From: Rhodocyclales bacterium
GTDB lineage: Bacteria > Pseudomonadota > Gammaproteobacteria > Burkholderiales > Rhodocyclaceae
DNA length: 64,000 nucleotides
Direction of reading: 5' to 3'
Assembly (NCBI GenBank): GCA_026399475.1
Contig: JAPLQY010000063.1
Span: forward strand, 20,516-84,515
Below, one piece after another: positions 55,266 to 64,000 of the stretch; position 1 is the first letter of the stretch; each line of letters begins with the position of its first letter. Position numbers and translations under genes: made by a program. Under the pieces are notes generated by a model, which was not told the DNA's origin, did not search any database, and saw only the letters and a program-made list of their open reading frames with translations.

Positions 55266-56522
55266 ATGAAGCGCGTCGATGACTTTCGCCTGCAGCTGGG
55301 CAAGCAGGAACTGGTGCCGATCGTGGTCGGTGGCATGGGCGTCGACATTTCGACCGCCGAGCTTGCCCTGGAAGCGGCGCGACTCGGTGGTATTGGCCAC
55401 ATTTCGGACGCGATGGTGCCGACGGTTTCCGACCGTCGCTTCAATACCAAGTACGTCAAGAACAAGCTCAGGCAATACAAGTTCAACGTCGCCAATTCAG
55501 AGAAGGCAGTGGTCAAGTTCGACCTCGGCCTGCTCGTGGAAGCGACCGCCCTGCATGTCGGTCGAACCATGGAAGCCAAGCGCGGCTCGGGCCTGATCTT
55601 CATCAACTGCATGGAAAAGCTGACCATGAATGCGCCCAGGGATACCCTGCGCGCCCGCCTCAAGGCGGCGCTGGATTCCGGCATCGACGGCATCACCCTC
55701 GCAGCGGGATTGCACCTGGGTTCGTTTGCGCTGATCGAGGATCATCCGCGCTTTCGCGACGTCAAACTGGGCATCATCGTTTCCTCCCTGCGCGCCTTGC
55801 AGCTGTTTTTGAAAAAGAGTGCACGCACCGGTCGCCTGCCCGACTATGTCGTCATCGAAGGGCCGCTCGCCGGCGGGCATCTGGGTTTCGGCATGGATTG
55901 GGCAAAGTACGATCTCGCCAGCATCGTGGTTGAAATCCGCGACTGGATGAAGGTCGAGCAACTCGAAATTCCGCTGATTCCCGCCGGCGGTATTTTCACC
56001 GGATCGGATGCCGTCGCCTTCATGGAAATGGGCGCTGCCGCAGTGCAGGTGGCAACCCGCTTTACCGCGGCCAGGGAATGCGGCCTGCCAGAGAAGGTGC
56101 AGCAGGAATATTTCAAGGCGAGTGAGTCGGATATCGAGGTGAATACCATTTCACCTACCGGCTACCCGATGCGCATGCTGAAGAACAGCCCGGGCATCGG
56201 CGACGGCATCCGCCCCAATTGCGAGGCCTATGGCTACCTGCTGGATTCCAACGGCAGTTGCCAGTACATCGAGGCCTACAACCGGGAAGTGGCGCTGCAT
56301 CCGGACGCAAAGAAGGTCAAGGTGATGGACAAGACCTGCCTATGCACCCACATGCGCAACTTCGAGATCTGGACCTGTGGCCAATACACTTACCGGCTGA
56401 AGGACACCACGCGCCGCAATGAGGATGGAAGCTACCAGTTGCTGTCGGCGGAGCACATCTTTCACGACTATCAGTTCAGCGTCGACAACAAGATCGCGCT
56501 CCCGAACCCGTCGCCAACCTGA
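55266..56522 (+). CDS. Nitronate monooxygenase-family FMN enzyme with C-terminal extension
   Basis: 418 residues. TIM-barrel FMN protein of the nitronate monooxygenase/2-nitropropane dioxygenase group: VPIVVGGMGVDISTAELALEAARLGGIGHISDAM, VVIEGPLAGGHLGFGMDW, IPLIPAGGIFTGSDAVAFMEMGAAAVQVATRF. The last 100 residues (NCEAYGYL, CLCTHMRNFEIWTCGQYTYRLKD) contain several Cys and are not part of the standard barrel. The true substrate cannot be told; annotation as NMO is by family. Confidence 0.85.
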   Translation: MKRVDDFRLQLGKQELVPIVVGGMGVDISTAELALEAARLGGIGHISDAMVPTVSDRRFNTKYVKNKLRQYKFNVANSEKAVVKFDLGLLVEATALHVGRTMEAKRGSGLIFINCMEKLTMNAPRDTLRARLKAALDSGIDGITLAAGLHLGSFALIEDHPRFRDVKLGIIVSSLRALQLFLKKSARTGRLPDYVVIEGPLAGGHLGFGMDWAKYDLASIVVEIRDWMKVEQLEIPLIPAGGIFTGSDAVAFMEMGAAAVQVATRFTAARECGLPEKVQQEYFKASESDIEVNTISPTGYPMRMLKNSPGIGDGIRPNCEAYGYLLDSNGSCQYIEAYNREVALHPDAKKVKVMDKTCLCTHMRNFEIWTCGQYTYRLKDTTRRNEDGSYQLLSAEHIFHDYQFSVDNKIALPNPSPT

Positions 56523-56564
56523 TCGGCCTGCTCCAGTGGGGCCTTGCCGGAACTGGAGCCACTC

Positions 56565-57152
56565 ATGAATGACCGCATTCGCCACTTGCTGGACCAGATG
56601 TCCACGCTCGAAGAAGAGTTGCGCGTGGCCGTCCACGAACAGGAGGCCAGCGCGCTCTTCCAGATCAAGGGAAAGCGCGTCGAGTTCGAAGAATCAATCA
56701 GGCAGGCCCATCTGCGGCTCAAGACGGGATTTTTCCGCTGGTTGGTTGCCTACCGTCCGCAGAACCTGATCACCGGGCCGCTCATCTACTCCATGATCGT
56801 TCCGCTGGCAATCCTCGATGTTTTCGTCAGTGCCTACCAGGCGACCTGTTTTCCGATTTACCGGATTGCCAAGGTGAGCCGGGCGGATTACATCGTGTTC
56901 GACCGGCAGCAACTGGAGTACCTGAACTTCATAGAAAAATTCCACTGCACGTACTGCGCATACGGCAACGGACTGATTGCCTACGTAGCCGAAATTGTGG
57001 CGCGAACCGAAGAGTATTTCTGCCCGATCAAGCACGCGCGCAAGATACTAGGCACCCATGCCCACTACGCGCGATTCCTTGAATACGGGGATGCGGCCGA
57101 CTACGAGACTCGCCTGGAGCAGTTTCGAGTCGGGCTCGGCACGAAGAAATAG
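56565..57152 (+). CDS. Conserved-looking membrane protein of unknown function
   Basis: 195 residues from the ATG at 56565 (TGGAGCC upstream). An N-terminal coiled coil (about 5-50) precedes a membrane segment (LITGPLIYSMIVPLAILDVFVSAYQ), then a soluble part with clustered Cys/His: FHCTYCAYGNGLIAYVAEIVARTEEYFCPIKHARK. This CxxC-x(n)-C pattern could hold a metal or iron-sulphur centre. No family function can be named. It is 42 bp after the NMO-like gene and likely co-transcribed. Confidence 0.7.
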   Translation: MNDRIRHLLDQMSTLEEELRVAVHEQEASALFQIKGKRVEFEESIRQAHLRLKTGFFRWLVAYRPQNLITGPLIYSMIVPLAILDVFVSAYQATCFPIYRIAKVSRADYIVFDRQQLEYLNFIEKFHCTYCAYGNGLIAYVAEIVARTEEYFCPIKHARKILGTHAHYARFLEYGDAADYETRLEQFRVGLGTKK

Positions 57153-57200
57153 ACCTGCCGTAAATAGCTGTCGGCTGTCGGCGGCTGCCCACGCAATGGA

Positions 57201-58103
57201 TCAGGCGGGAAACACCCCGGTCGAAAGATATCGGTCGCCACGATCGCAGACAATGCTGACGATCACCGCATTCTCGACCTGGCTGGCGATGCGCAAGGCA
57301 ACCACAAGCGAACCGCCGGAGGATATGCCGGCAAAGATGCCCTCCTCGCGCGTCAGTCGACGCGCCATTTCCTCGGCTTGTCCCTGGCCCACGTTTTCCA
57401 CCTGGTCCACCCGTGATCCGTCGTAGATCTTCGGCAGATAGGCTTCCGGCCACTTGCGGATGCCTGGAATCTGCGAGCCGTCTTCGGGCTGGCAGCCAAT
57501 GATGCGGATGGCCGGATTCTGTTCCTTGAAATAACGCGAACAGCCCATGATGGTGCCGGTGGTGCCCATGCTGGAAACGAAATGGGTGATGCGCCCTTCG
57601 GTCTCCCGCCATATCTCGGGCCCGGTGGCTTCGTAGTGCGCCAGCGGATTATCCGGATTGGCGAACTGGTCGAGCACGATACCCTTGTCATCCTTCACCA
57701 TTTGTTCGGCCAGATCCCGCGCAGCTTCCATGCCACCCACCCTGGGCGTCAACACCAGTTCGGCGCCGAAGGCGCGCATGGTCTGGCAGCGTTCGACGCT
57801 CTGGTTCTCGGGCATGATCAGGATCATGCGATAGCCGCGCATCGCGGCAGCCATCGCCAGCGCAATCCCTGTATTGCCCGAGGTGGCTTCGATCAGCGTA
57901 TCGCCTGGCTTGATGCGGCCGCGCGCTTCGGCGTGGGTGATCATCGACAGTGCCGGGCGGTCCTTGACCGAACCGGCCGGGTTGTTACCTTCGAGCTTGG
58001 CCAAAATCACGTTGCTGCGCCGCGCATTATCCGCACCGGGAATGCGCTTTAACTGCACCAGCGGCGTGTTGCCGACAAAGTCTTCGAGTGTTTTCCAGTT
58101 CAT
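57201..58103 (-). CDS. cysM: Cysteine synthase B
   Basis: 300 residues from the ATG at 58103. PLP fold type II: VGNTPLVQLKRIPG, EGNNPAGSVKDRPALSMI (PLP lysine), EATSGNTGIALAMAAAMRGY (substrate loop), SSMGTTGTIMGCSRYFKE (phosphate loop), FAGISSGGSLVVALRIA. The shape KLEGNNPAGSVKDRPA is that of CysM rather than CysK. Makes cysteine from O-acetylserine and sulphide, or thiosulphate. It lies 23 bp after hldD. Confidence 0.95.
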   Translation of the reverse strand: MNWKTLEDFVGNTPLVQLKRIPGADNARRSNVILAKLEGNNPAGSVKDRPALSMITHAEARGRIKPGDTLIEATSGNTGIALAMAAAMRGYRMILIMPENQSVERCQTMRAFGAELVLTPRVGGMEAARDLAEQMVKDDKGIVLDQFANPDNPLAHYEATGPEIWRETEGRITHFVSSMGTTGTIMGCSRYFKEQNPAIRIIGCQPEDGSQIPGIRKWPEAYLPKIYDGSRVDQVENVGQGQAEEMARRLTREEGIFAGISSGGSLVVALRIASQVENAVIVSIVCDRGDRYLSTGVFPA

Positions 58104-58126
58104 GTCGCCTCCCGCCTTGCAGCCGG

Positions 58127-59125
58127 TTACCGGGCGAGCCAATTCACATAATCGGCCACGCCTTCTTCCACCGATGCGAACGCATTCTGGTAGCCTGCGT
58201 TGCGCAATTGCGACAGATCAGCTTCGGTGAAGCTCTGGTACTTGCCCTTCAAGGCGTCTGGGAAGGGAATGTATTCGATGATACCCTGCGCCACCAATTT
58301 GTCCACGGATTGGCTCGGCTTGCCTTCCAGCGCGCGGCAGGCATTCACTGTGGCGGCGGCGAGTTCATTGAAGCTCTGCGCGCGCCCGGTGCCGAGGTTA
58401 AAAATACCGGATGTCCGGGTTTCAATAAAATCCATGTTGACCTTGACCACATCTCCGACGTAAACAAAATCGCGTCGTTGTTCGCCATTGGCATAGCCGC
58501 CGTAGCCTTCGAACAGTTTTACCTTGCCGGACGCCTGATACTGATTGAAGTGATGAAAGGCGACCGAAGCCATGCGCCCCTTGTGCTGCTCGCGCGGACC
58601 GTAGACATTGAAGTAACGAAAACCCGCCACCTGGGAGTCAGTGCTGGCTGCATTCGGCCCAATGCGACGGCGCACCACCTGGTCGAAGAGGAATTTCGAG
58701 TAGCCGTAAACATTGAGCGGCGCCTCGAACTCACGCTCTTCACGGAATTGACCACCGCCACCATAGACCGAAGCCGATGAGGCATAGAGCAGCTGGACTT
58801 CCTGTTCGGAGCAGAAATCCAGCAGCGACAGCGAGTAACGGTAATTGTTGGCCATCATGTAACGGCCATCCGTTTCCATGGTGTCGGAGCACGCCCCTTG
58901 ATGCAGGATGGCCTCGACGCCACCATCCAGTTGCCCGTTCTCGATCAGTTCGAGAAACTCGCGCTTGTCCAGATAGTCCGCTATTTCGCAATCGGTGAGA
59001 TTGAGGAACTTGTCTGCGCTGGTGAGGTTATCGACCGCAATAATGTCGGTAACGCCACGCTCGTTGAGCGCCTTGACCAGGTTTGCGCCGATGAATCCAC
59101 AGGCGCCGGTGACGACGTAGTACAT
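58127..59125 (-). CDS. hldD: ADP-L-glycero-D-manno-heptose 6-epimerase
   Basis: 332 residues. Extended [23 protein letters not shown] (NAD-binding glycines), [14 protein letters not shown], the catalytic [14 protein letters not shown] (Tyr-xxx-Lys), and [22 protein letters not shown], a stretch characteristic of HldD. It makes the heptose donor for the LPS inner core, together with RfaE1 encoded upstream. Confidence 0.97.
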   Translation of the reverse strand: MYYVVTGACGFIGANLVKALNERGVTDIIAVDNLTSADKFLNLTDCEIADYLDKREFLELIENGQLDGGVEAILHQGACSDTMETDGRYMMANNYRYSLSLLDFCSEQEVQLLYASSASVYGGGGQFREEREFEAPLNVYGYSKFLFDQVVRRRIGPNAASTDSQVAGFRYFNVYGPREQHKGRMASVAFHHFNQYQASGKVKLFEGYGGYANGEQRRDFVYVGDVVKVNMDFIETRTSGIFNLGTGRAQSFNELAAATVNACRALEGKPSQSVDKLVAQGIIEYIPFPDALKGKYQSFTEADLSQLRNAGYQNAFASVEEGVADYVNWLAR

Positions 59126-59145
59126 AGAATTCCTAAGCAGAAAAA

Positions 59146-59207
59146 CGTGAAACGTGAAATGTGAAATGTGAAATACAGGCGTTTCCCATCACGTTGCACG
59201 TTTCACG
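59146..59207. repeat. Inverted repeat at the rfaE1-hldD junction
   Basis: CGTGAAACGTG (59146-59156) and CACGTTTCACG (59197-59207) are perfect 11-bp inverted arms, with two further direct GTGAAAT repeats between them. The second arm lies inside the end of rfaE1. It could form a hairpin in the mRNA; no T-run follows. Confidence 0.5.
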
Positions 59208-60136
59208 GAATTTACCAATTCTTCCAGAGAACATATTGCGGTACCCAGTTTGCCAACCACGACACCCGCCGCGAGATTGGCCTGGCGCATGGCCTGCGAC
59301 AATGACAGGCCGCTGCCGAGCATTACCGCCAACGTAGCGATGACAGTATCACCCGCGCCGCTGACATCATAAACCTCGCGTGCCAGTGCCGGTTCATGCA
59401 TCACGCCGCTGTCGGAAAACAGTGTCATGCCCTCCTCGCTACGGGTGACCAGCAAAGCCTCAAGGTGCAGTTCATCGCGCAGCCGCGCGCCCTTGAGCGC
59501 GAGCTCCGCATCGTCCTTCCAGCGACCGACCACTTCGCGCAGTTCGGATCGATTGGGCGTGAGCAGAGTCGCTCCGGCGTAGCGCGCATAGTCCTCACCC
59601 TTGGGATCGACCAGTACCCGTTTGCCCGCACCGCGGGCCAGGGCAATCATTTCCGTGATGTGAGTGAGGCCGCCCTTGCCATAATCGGAGAGGATCACGA
59701 CATCGCACGCGGCGAGGCGCGCTTCGAAATCAGCCAGCTTGGCTTGCAGGACTTCGTGATCCGGCGCATTTTCAAAATCGATGCGCAGCAGCTGCTGCTG
59801 GCGGGCGATCACGCGCAGCTTGACGGTGGTACTCAACTTGGCATCTTCATGCAGGCTGCACTCGATGCCGGAGTCCTTCATCAGCCGCGCCAGACTCTGA
59901 CCTGCTTCATCCGTACCGACCACGGACAACAGCGCCACGCGCGCGCCAAGGGCGGCGCAGTTGCGCGCGACGTTGGCGGCGCCCCCCGGACGTTCCTCGG
60001 TGCGGTCGACCTTGATCACGGGCACCGGCGCTTCGGGTGAAATCCGCGAGACCTCGCCGAACCAGTAGCGATCCAGCATCACGTCGCCGACCACCAGAAT
60101 GCGGGTGTCAGATGTATCAGGAATGGTAAGAGACAT
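59189..60136 (-). CDS. rfaE1: D-glycero-beta-D-manno-heptose-7-phosphate kinase (RfaE domain I)
   Basis: 315 residues, only the PfkB-type kinase half of HldE; the adenylyltransferase half is absent, so a separate rfaE2 should exist elsewhere. Motifs: VVGDVMLDRYWFGEVSRISPEAPVPVIK at the start, RPGGAANVARNCAALGA, VILSDYGKGGL, VDPKGEDYARYAGATLLTPN, and the catalytic VSGAGDTVIATLA. Phosphorylates heptose 7-phosphate at C1. Confidence 0.95.
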   Translation of the reverse strand: MSLTIPDTSDTRILVVGDVMLDRYWFGEVSRISPEAPVPVIKVDRTEERPGGAANVARNCAALGARVALLSVVGTDEAGQSLARLMKDSGIECSLHEDAKLSTTVKLRVIARQQQLLRIDFENAPDHEVLQAKLADFEARLAACDVVILSDYGKGGLTHITEMIALARGAGKRVLVDPKGEDYARYAGATLLTPNRSELREVVGRWKDDAELALKGARLRDELHLEALLVTRSEEGMTLFSDSGVMHEPALAREVYDVSGAGDTVIATLAVMLGSGLSLSQAMRQANLAAGVVVGKLGTAICSLEELVNSVKRAT

Positions 60137-60164
60137 GATTCGAGCAAAGCGAGCCGAAAAGTCG

Positions 60165-60184
60165 CCTCCCCCGCGAGGGGGAGG
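60165..60184 (-). terminator. G/C-rich hairpin between ugd and rfaE1
   Basis: Perfect arms CCTCCCCC and GGGGGAGG with a 4-nt loop, followed in the minus direction by GCGACTTTTC. It lies in the 87-bp gap and may attenuate read-through from ugd into rfaE1. Confidence 0.5.
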
Positions 60185-60223
60185 TCGGGAGGGGGCGGGA
60201 CTGATTAAACAGGCAGGCTGTCT

Positions 60224-61546
60224 TCATAGCCTGCCGATGGCGAAATATTCCAGCCCGGCCTTGCGCGGTGTCGCCGGATCGTAAAGATTGCGGCCGTCGA
60301 ATATCACCGGCGTCTTCAGCTTGACCTTGATCGCATCGAAATCGGGACTGCGAAATTCCTTCCACTCGGTCACGATCGCCAGGGCGTCCGCCCCGTCCAG
60401 TGCTTCCATGGGGGTCGACGCATAGCTGATGCGCGAGTCGTTGCCCAGTACCCGCCGGGCTTCATGCGAGGCCACCGGGTCGTAGGCGCGGATTGACGCG
60501 CCGCACGCCAGGAGCTCGGCGATCAGCACCAGACTCGGCGCTTCGCGCATGTCATCGGTATTCGGCTTGAAGGCCAGCCCCCACAGGGCGAAGGTCTTGC
60601 CACGGAGATCCTTGCCGAGGCGCTTCGTGATCTTCTGTGCCAACACGCCTTTCTGCAATTCATTGGCCACCTCTACCGCCTGCAGGACCTGCAACTCCTG
60701 GCCGGCATCCTGCGCGGTGCGAATCAGGGCCTGCACATCCTTGGGAAAACAGGAACCGCCGTAACCGACGCCGGGGTAAAGAAAATGAAAGCCGATGCGC
60801 GGATCGGCGCCGATGCCCTTCCTGACCAGTTCGATGTCGGCACCCAGCTTTTCGGCCAGGTTCGCCAATTCGTTCATGAAGCTGATGCGCGTCGCCAGCA
60901 TCGCGTTGGCAGCGTACTTGGTCAGCTCTGCGCTTTTGACGTCCATCACGATCAGACGCTCGTGATTGCGCTGAAACGGCGCATAGAGTTCGCGCATCAG
61001 CGCAATGGCGCGGGCGTCTTCGGCACCGACGACGATGCGGTCGGGCTTCATGAAGTCGTCTACCGCCGCGCCTTCCTTGAGGAATTCCGGATTCGAGACG
61101 ACACTGAAATCAATGCTGGCGGCACGTCCCTGCAACTCCTCGGCAATCGCCGCCCGCACCTTGTCGGCGGTGCCGACCGGCACCGTGGATTTGTCCACCA
61201 CGACCTTGTAGCCGGTCATGTAACGCCCCACGTTGCGAGCGGCTGCGACCACGTACTGCAGGTCGGCAGAGCCATCCTCGTCGGGCGGGGTGCCGACGGC
61301 AATGAACTGCAGCACGCCGTGGGCGACGGCAGCTTCGATGTCGGTAGTGAAACGCAGGCGTCCGGCCGCCTCATTCTTCCTCACCATGGCCTCCAGGCCC
61401 GGTTCATAGATCGGAATGCCACCTTCGTTGAGGGTGCGGATCTTCGCGGCATCCAGATCGAGGCAGAGCACGTCGTTGCCAACATCCGCAAGGCAGGTGC
61501 CGGAAACAAGGCCAACGTAACCGGTACCGATGACAGTTATTTTCAT
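60224..61546 (-). CDS. ugd: UDP-glucose 6-dehydrogenase
   Basis: 440 residues from the ATG at 61546, placing [20 protein letters not shown] at the terminus as in the family. It also has [34 protein letters not shown], and the catalytic Cys in [16 protein letters not shown]. The C-terminal domain has [17 protein letters not shown]. It oxidises UDP-glucose to UDP-glucuronate for polysaccharide or LPS. It lies 7 bp after lapB. Confidence 0.96.
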   Translation of the reverse strand: MKITVIGTGYVGLVSGTCLADVGNDVLCLDLDAAKIRTLNEGGIPIYEPGLEAMVRKNEAAGRLRFTTDIEAAVAHGVLQFIAVGTPPDEDGSADLQYVVAAARNVGRYMTGYKVVVDKSTVPVGTADKVRAAIAEELQGRAASIDFSVVSNPEFLKEGAAVDDFMKPDRIVVGAEDARAIALMRELYAPFQRNHERLIVMDVKSAELTKYAANAMLATRISFMNELANLAEKLGADIELVRKGIGADPRIGFHFLYPGVGYGGSCFPKDVQALIRTAQDAGQELQVLQAVEVANELQKGVLAQKITKRLGKDLRGKTFALWGLAFKPNTDDMREAPSLVLIAELLACGASIRAYDPVASHEARRVLGNDSRISYASTPMEALDGADALAIVTEWKEFRSPDFDAIKVKLKTPVIFDGRNLYDPATPRKAGLEYFAIGRL

Positions 61547-61553
61547 GGATTTT

Positions 61554-62729
61554 CTATAGGGTGATGTCGAATTCTTCGGTGCGCCTGGGCGGATAGGTCT
61601 CCCAGCCGCCGCAACCGGGACAGCGCCAGTAGAACTGGCGCGCCTTGAAACCGCAGGCATCGCAGCGATAGCGCGCAACGCGGCGAGTGTGATTGTGAAT
61701 CAGGTTCTTGATCAGCTCCAGATCGGGACGACGTTCTGGAGGAACCACCAGGATCTGCGCCTCGAGCAGCTTGTCCAGCCCGAGCAGCGTCGGATTGCGG
61801 CGCAATTCGTCTCGCACCAGGGCGTAGGCCGCCTCCGCGCCGTCGTTGTCCAGTTCGGCACGAAACACCGCGTCGAGCAGGTCGAGCGAGGGGTGGCGCT
61901 CCAGCCAGCCACGCAGCAGCTGGATGCCCTGCTCCAGGCGTCCGAGTTGAATATGCGCTGCCATCAGCTTTTCCGCCGCCAACGAGAGATAAACGGGATT
62001 CTGCTGCTCGATGGATTTCCAGTGGTCGATCGCCGCCTCGCCATCACCAACTTTTGCCGCCAGGTCGCCCAGAAGCAGCGTGGCACGAACGCATTTTCGA
62101 TTGGCTGCCAGTGCCTCTTCCAGCAGGCGGCGCGCTTCGTCGTGGCGGTCATGAAGCATTTCATTGGCCGCCATCTCGCAACGAAACTCGGCGATCTCCT
62201 TTTGCCAGAGATGATCGGAATGGTTCGGCATGGCGTCCGCAATGGCGATCGCCTTGGCCCATTCCTTTTCCTGCTGGTAGATTTCCAGCAGGTTCTTTAG
62301 CGCCTCGTCGTCACGATCGGTAGCGCGCAGCTTGACGAATATCTCTTCGGCCCGATCGAGCAGACCGGCCTTCAGATAGTCCTGCCCGAGTTCAGACAGC
62401 GCATGCAGTCGCTGCTTGGCGGACAGGCCGTCGCGCTCGATCAGGTTCTGATGGACACGGATGGCCCGGTCGGTCTCGCCGCGACGGCGAAACAGGTTAC
62501 CCAGTGCGAAATGCAGCTCGATGGTTTCCGGATCGACACGCGCCGCCTCGATGAAAGCTTCAATGGCCTGATCCGGCTGTTCGTTGAGGAGAAAATTCAG
62601 CCCTTTGAAATAGGAACGCGGTAAGGCGCGCGATTCTTTCAGGAGATGCTTGATGTCTATCCGTGCCGCGACCCAGCCGAGGCCAAAGAAGACCGGCAGG
62701 ACGAGCAACCACCAAAGTTCAATTTCCAT
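61554..62729 (-). CDS. lapB: Lipopolysaccharide assembly protein LapB (YciM)
   Basis: 391 residues. The N-terminal membrane anchor ([20 protein letters not shown]) is followed by TPR units ([43 protein letters not shown] and similar) and a C-terminal rubredoxin-like zinc ribbon: [23 protein letters not shown] with four Cys. LapB controls LpxC degradation by FtsH and so LPS level. It overlaps lapA by 11 bp. Confidence 0.96.
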   Translation of the reverse strand: MEIELWWLLVLPVFFGLGWVAARIDIKHLLKESRALPRSYFKGLNFLLNEQPDQAIEAFIEAARVDPETIELHFALGNLFRRRGETDRAIRVHQNLIERDGLSAKQRLHALSELGQDYLKAGLLDRAEEIFVKLRATDRDDEALKNLLEIYQQEKEWAKAIAIADAMPNHSDHLWQKEIAEFRCEMAANEMLHDRHDEARRLLEEALAANRKCVRATLLLGDLAAKVGDGEAAIDHWKSIEQQNPVYLSLAAEKLMAAHIQLGRLEQGIQLLRGWLERHPSLDLLDAVFRAELDNDGAEAAYALVRDELRRNPTLLGLDKLLEAQILVVPPERRPDLELIKNLIHNHTRRVARYRCDACGFKARQFYWRCPGCGGWETYPPRRTEEFDITL

Positions 62730-62973
62730 TGTGCTGACGCGGTTCGCGGTCGGATTTACGTGGGCGCAGGAATACCCCCAAGGCAGCCGTCAGGCCGACT
62801 GCAACGCCAATGGCAAACACGGCAAGGATAACCACCGAGATCGGCGCCGTCCAGGCGTGATCCAGAAAGAAGCGCAGTTCCACCGGCCCACTGTTCTTGA
62901 TCGCCAGGCCAAACAGCCCAATGAATACCACGATACGCAACAGCCAGACAAGAAGCTTGAGCAGGGTAGTCAC
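62719..62973 (-). CDS. lapA: Lipopolysaccharide assembly protein LapA (DUF1049)
   Basis: 84 residues from a GTG at 62973; the frame stays open further up, but that part lies within the ihfB terminator. Two membrane helices (LLRIVVFIGLFGLAIKN and VVILAVFAIGVAVGLTAALGVFL) are separated by the typical PVELRFFLDHAWTAPISV. The tail is basic (RPRKSDREPRQ). It is paired with lapB as in enterobacteria. The ribosome site is weak. Confidence 0.85.
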   Translation of the reverse strand: MTTLLKLLVWLLRIVVFIGLFGLAIKNSGPVELRFFLDHAWTAPISVVILAVFAIGVAVGLTAALGVFLRPRKSDREPRQHNGN

Positions 62974-62988
62974 AAGTAAGGTATCAGC

Positions 62989-63019
62989 GAAAAAAAGCGG
63001 CACCCGTCTAAGGTGCCGC
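62989..63019 (-). terminator. Rho-independent terminator after ihfB
   Basis: In the minus direction, GCGGCACC/GGTGCCGC (62997-63004, 63012-63019) forms a perfect 8-bp stem with a 7-nt loop, followed by a run of seven or eight T. It ends the rpsA-ihfB transcript before lapA. Confidence 0.9.
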
Positions 63020-63045
63020 CGAAATGCAAGTTCCAACAGCGATAG

Positions 63046-63330
63046 TCATGGCCGGTAATCGACCCGCTCCCGCAACTCCTTGCCGGCCTTGAAATGGGGC
63101 ACGTACTTTTCCGGTACCTGCACCTTGTCGCCCGACTTGGGGTTGCGACCAACACGCGGAGGCCGATAGTTCAGCGCAAAACTGCCGAAGCCGCGAATCT
63201 CGATGCGATCACTGCGAACCAGCGCCGCAGTGAGGGCATCGAGAATCATCTTGACGGCGTAGTCGGCATCCTTCGCCACCAACTGGGGAAAGCGTTCCGC
63301 CAGCCGGGCGATGAGCTCCGATTTGGTCAT
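63046..63330 (-). CDS. ihfB: Integration host factor subunit beta
   Basis: 94 residues. HU/IHF family: [86 protein letters not shown]. The RNPKSG and PHFKAGKEL wording marks IhfB rather than HU. It bends DNA, which would matter for the sigma-54 promoters of the flagellar region. It follows rpsA, the standard order. Confidence 0.97.
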   Translation of the reverse strand: MTKSELIARLAERFPQLVAKDADYAVKMILDALTAALVRSDRIEIRGFGSFALNYRPPRVGRNPKSGDKVQVPEKYVPHFKAGKELRERVDYRP

Positions 63331-63340
63331 GAGATCGAGC

Positions 63341-64000
63341 TTATTGCGGCTGGTTCTGGTTGAGCTTTGCCTTGAGCAGCGCGCCCAGATTGGTCGTGCC
63401 GCTGCTGGCAGAACTATCCGATGCCAGCTTTTGCATCACCTGGCTCTGTTCCACCTGATCCTTGGCCTTGATCGACAGGTTGATCGAACGCGTCTTGCGA
63501 TCAACGTTGACAATCATGGTTTCGATCACATCGCCGACCTTCAGATGCTGGGTCAGATCTTCGATGCGCTCGCGCGAGAACTCGGAGACACGCAGATAGC
63601 CTTCCACTTCAGAACCCAGATCGACCATGGCGCCACGCTGATCAACGCTGGTGACCGTCCCGGAAACCAGGCTGTTCTTGTCATGGGTGGCGACGAAACT
63701 GGTGAAAGGATCACCGTCGATCTGCTTGACGCCGAGCGAAATACGCTCCTTCTCGACATCGATGGACAGCACCACGGCTTCGACTTCATCACCCTTCTTG
63801 AAGTTCTGCTTGGCTTCTTCGCCGGTAGCCGACCAGGACAGGTCGGACAGATGCACCAGACCATCGATGCCGCCGGGCAGACCGATAAAGATGCCGAAGT
63901 CGGTGATCGACTTGATGGCGCCGCGGACCTTGTCGCCCTTCTTGTGGTTCATCGCGAAATCGTCCCACGGGTTCGCCATGCACTGCTTCATGCCGAGCGA
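63341..64000 (-). CDS. rpsA: 30S ribosomal protein S1, C-terminal part (5' end beyond window)
   Basis: About 219 residues are visible; the frame stays open to the right edge. S1 domains are marked by [88 protein letters not shown]. The C-terminal tail is Ser/Asn/Gln-rich ([15 protein letters not shown]). It binds mRNA on the 30S subunit. It is 10 bp upstream of ihfB. Confidence 0.96.
   Translation of the reverse strand, partial: SLGMKQCMANPWDDFAMNHKKGDKVRGAIKSITDFGIFIGLPGGIDGLVHLSDLSWSATGEEAKQNFKKGDEVEAVVLSIDVEKERISLGVKQIDGDPFTSFVATHDKNSLVSGTVTSVDQRGAMVDLGSEVEGYLRVSEFSRERIEDLTQHLKVGDVIETMIVNVDRKTRSINLSIKAKDQVEQSQVMQKLASDSSASSGTTNLGALLKAKLNQNQPQ

Overview
The window reads as about 64 kb of a GC-rich betaproteobacterial chromosome. 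The order flhB-flhA-flhF-fleN-fliA-motC-motD, a MotC/MotD-type motor, sigma-28 and sigma-54 promoter signatures, and the housekeeping blocks guaB-guaA, rnfH-ratA-smpB and rpsA-ihfB-lapA-lapB-ugd suggest Rhodocyclales or a near relative. That placement is inference from gene order and protein style, not from a search.

Positions 1 to about 26,650 form a flagellar locus: flgC (cut by the edge) and flgB, divergent flgA, flgM-flgN, motD-motC-fliA, fleN-flhF-flhA-flhB, a YcgR-type PilZ brake, an flhX-fliK pair, fliT-fliS-fliD, two tandem minimal flagellin genes, and flaG. The usual fleN-fliA junction is split by an 8.5-kb signalling block (5,252-13,697) bounded by two exact 64-bp direct repeats. 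The block encodes two HD-GYP response regulators, a 1,528-residue hybrid histidine kinase with five PAS domains, and a membrane PAS protein whose N-terminus matches the copper/ethylene-binding domain of plant ETR1 at every key position but one.

Positions 26,700 to 41,650 form a minus-strand glycan island, most likely for flagellin glycosylation: three methyltransferases, two paralogous beta-propeller proteins, a metallophosphoesterase, an ATP-grasp enzyme, an SDR epimerase, a WbqC-like protein, a DegT/DnrJ/EryC1 aminotransferase, and two large TPR-GT41 (O-GlcNAc-transferase-like) glycosyltransferases. Nearly all genes overlap or abut, so it looks like one transcription unit. It is followed by two low-complexity proteins of unknown function, one behind a clear sigma-28 promoter, then a second flaG, an HDOD protein and a DUF2802 membrane protein.

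From 45,500 onward the content is mostly housekeeping: guaA, guaB, rnfH, ratA, smpB, a Bcr/CflA-type exporter, a methyltransferase, a NYN-domain protein, recQ, a nitronate monooxygenase-like enzyme, an unknown membrane protein, cysM, hldD, rfaE1, ugd, lapB, lapA, ihfB and the 3' part of rpsA.

Three intergenic regions of the flagellar part carry the same 17-bp palindrome, GCGGCAA-N3-TTGCCGC, which looks like a shared operator or enhancer. All identifications come from reading the sequence; no database search was run.
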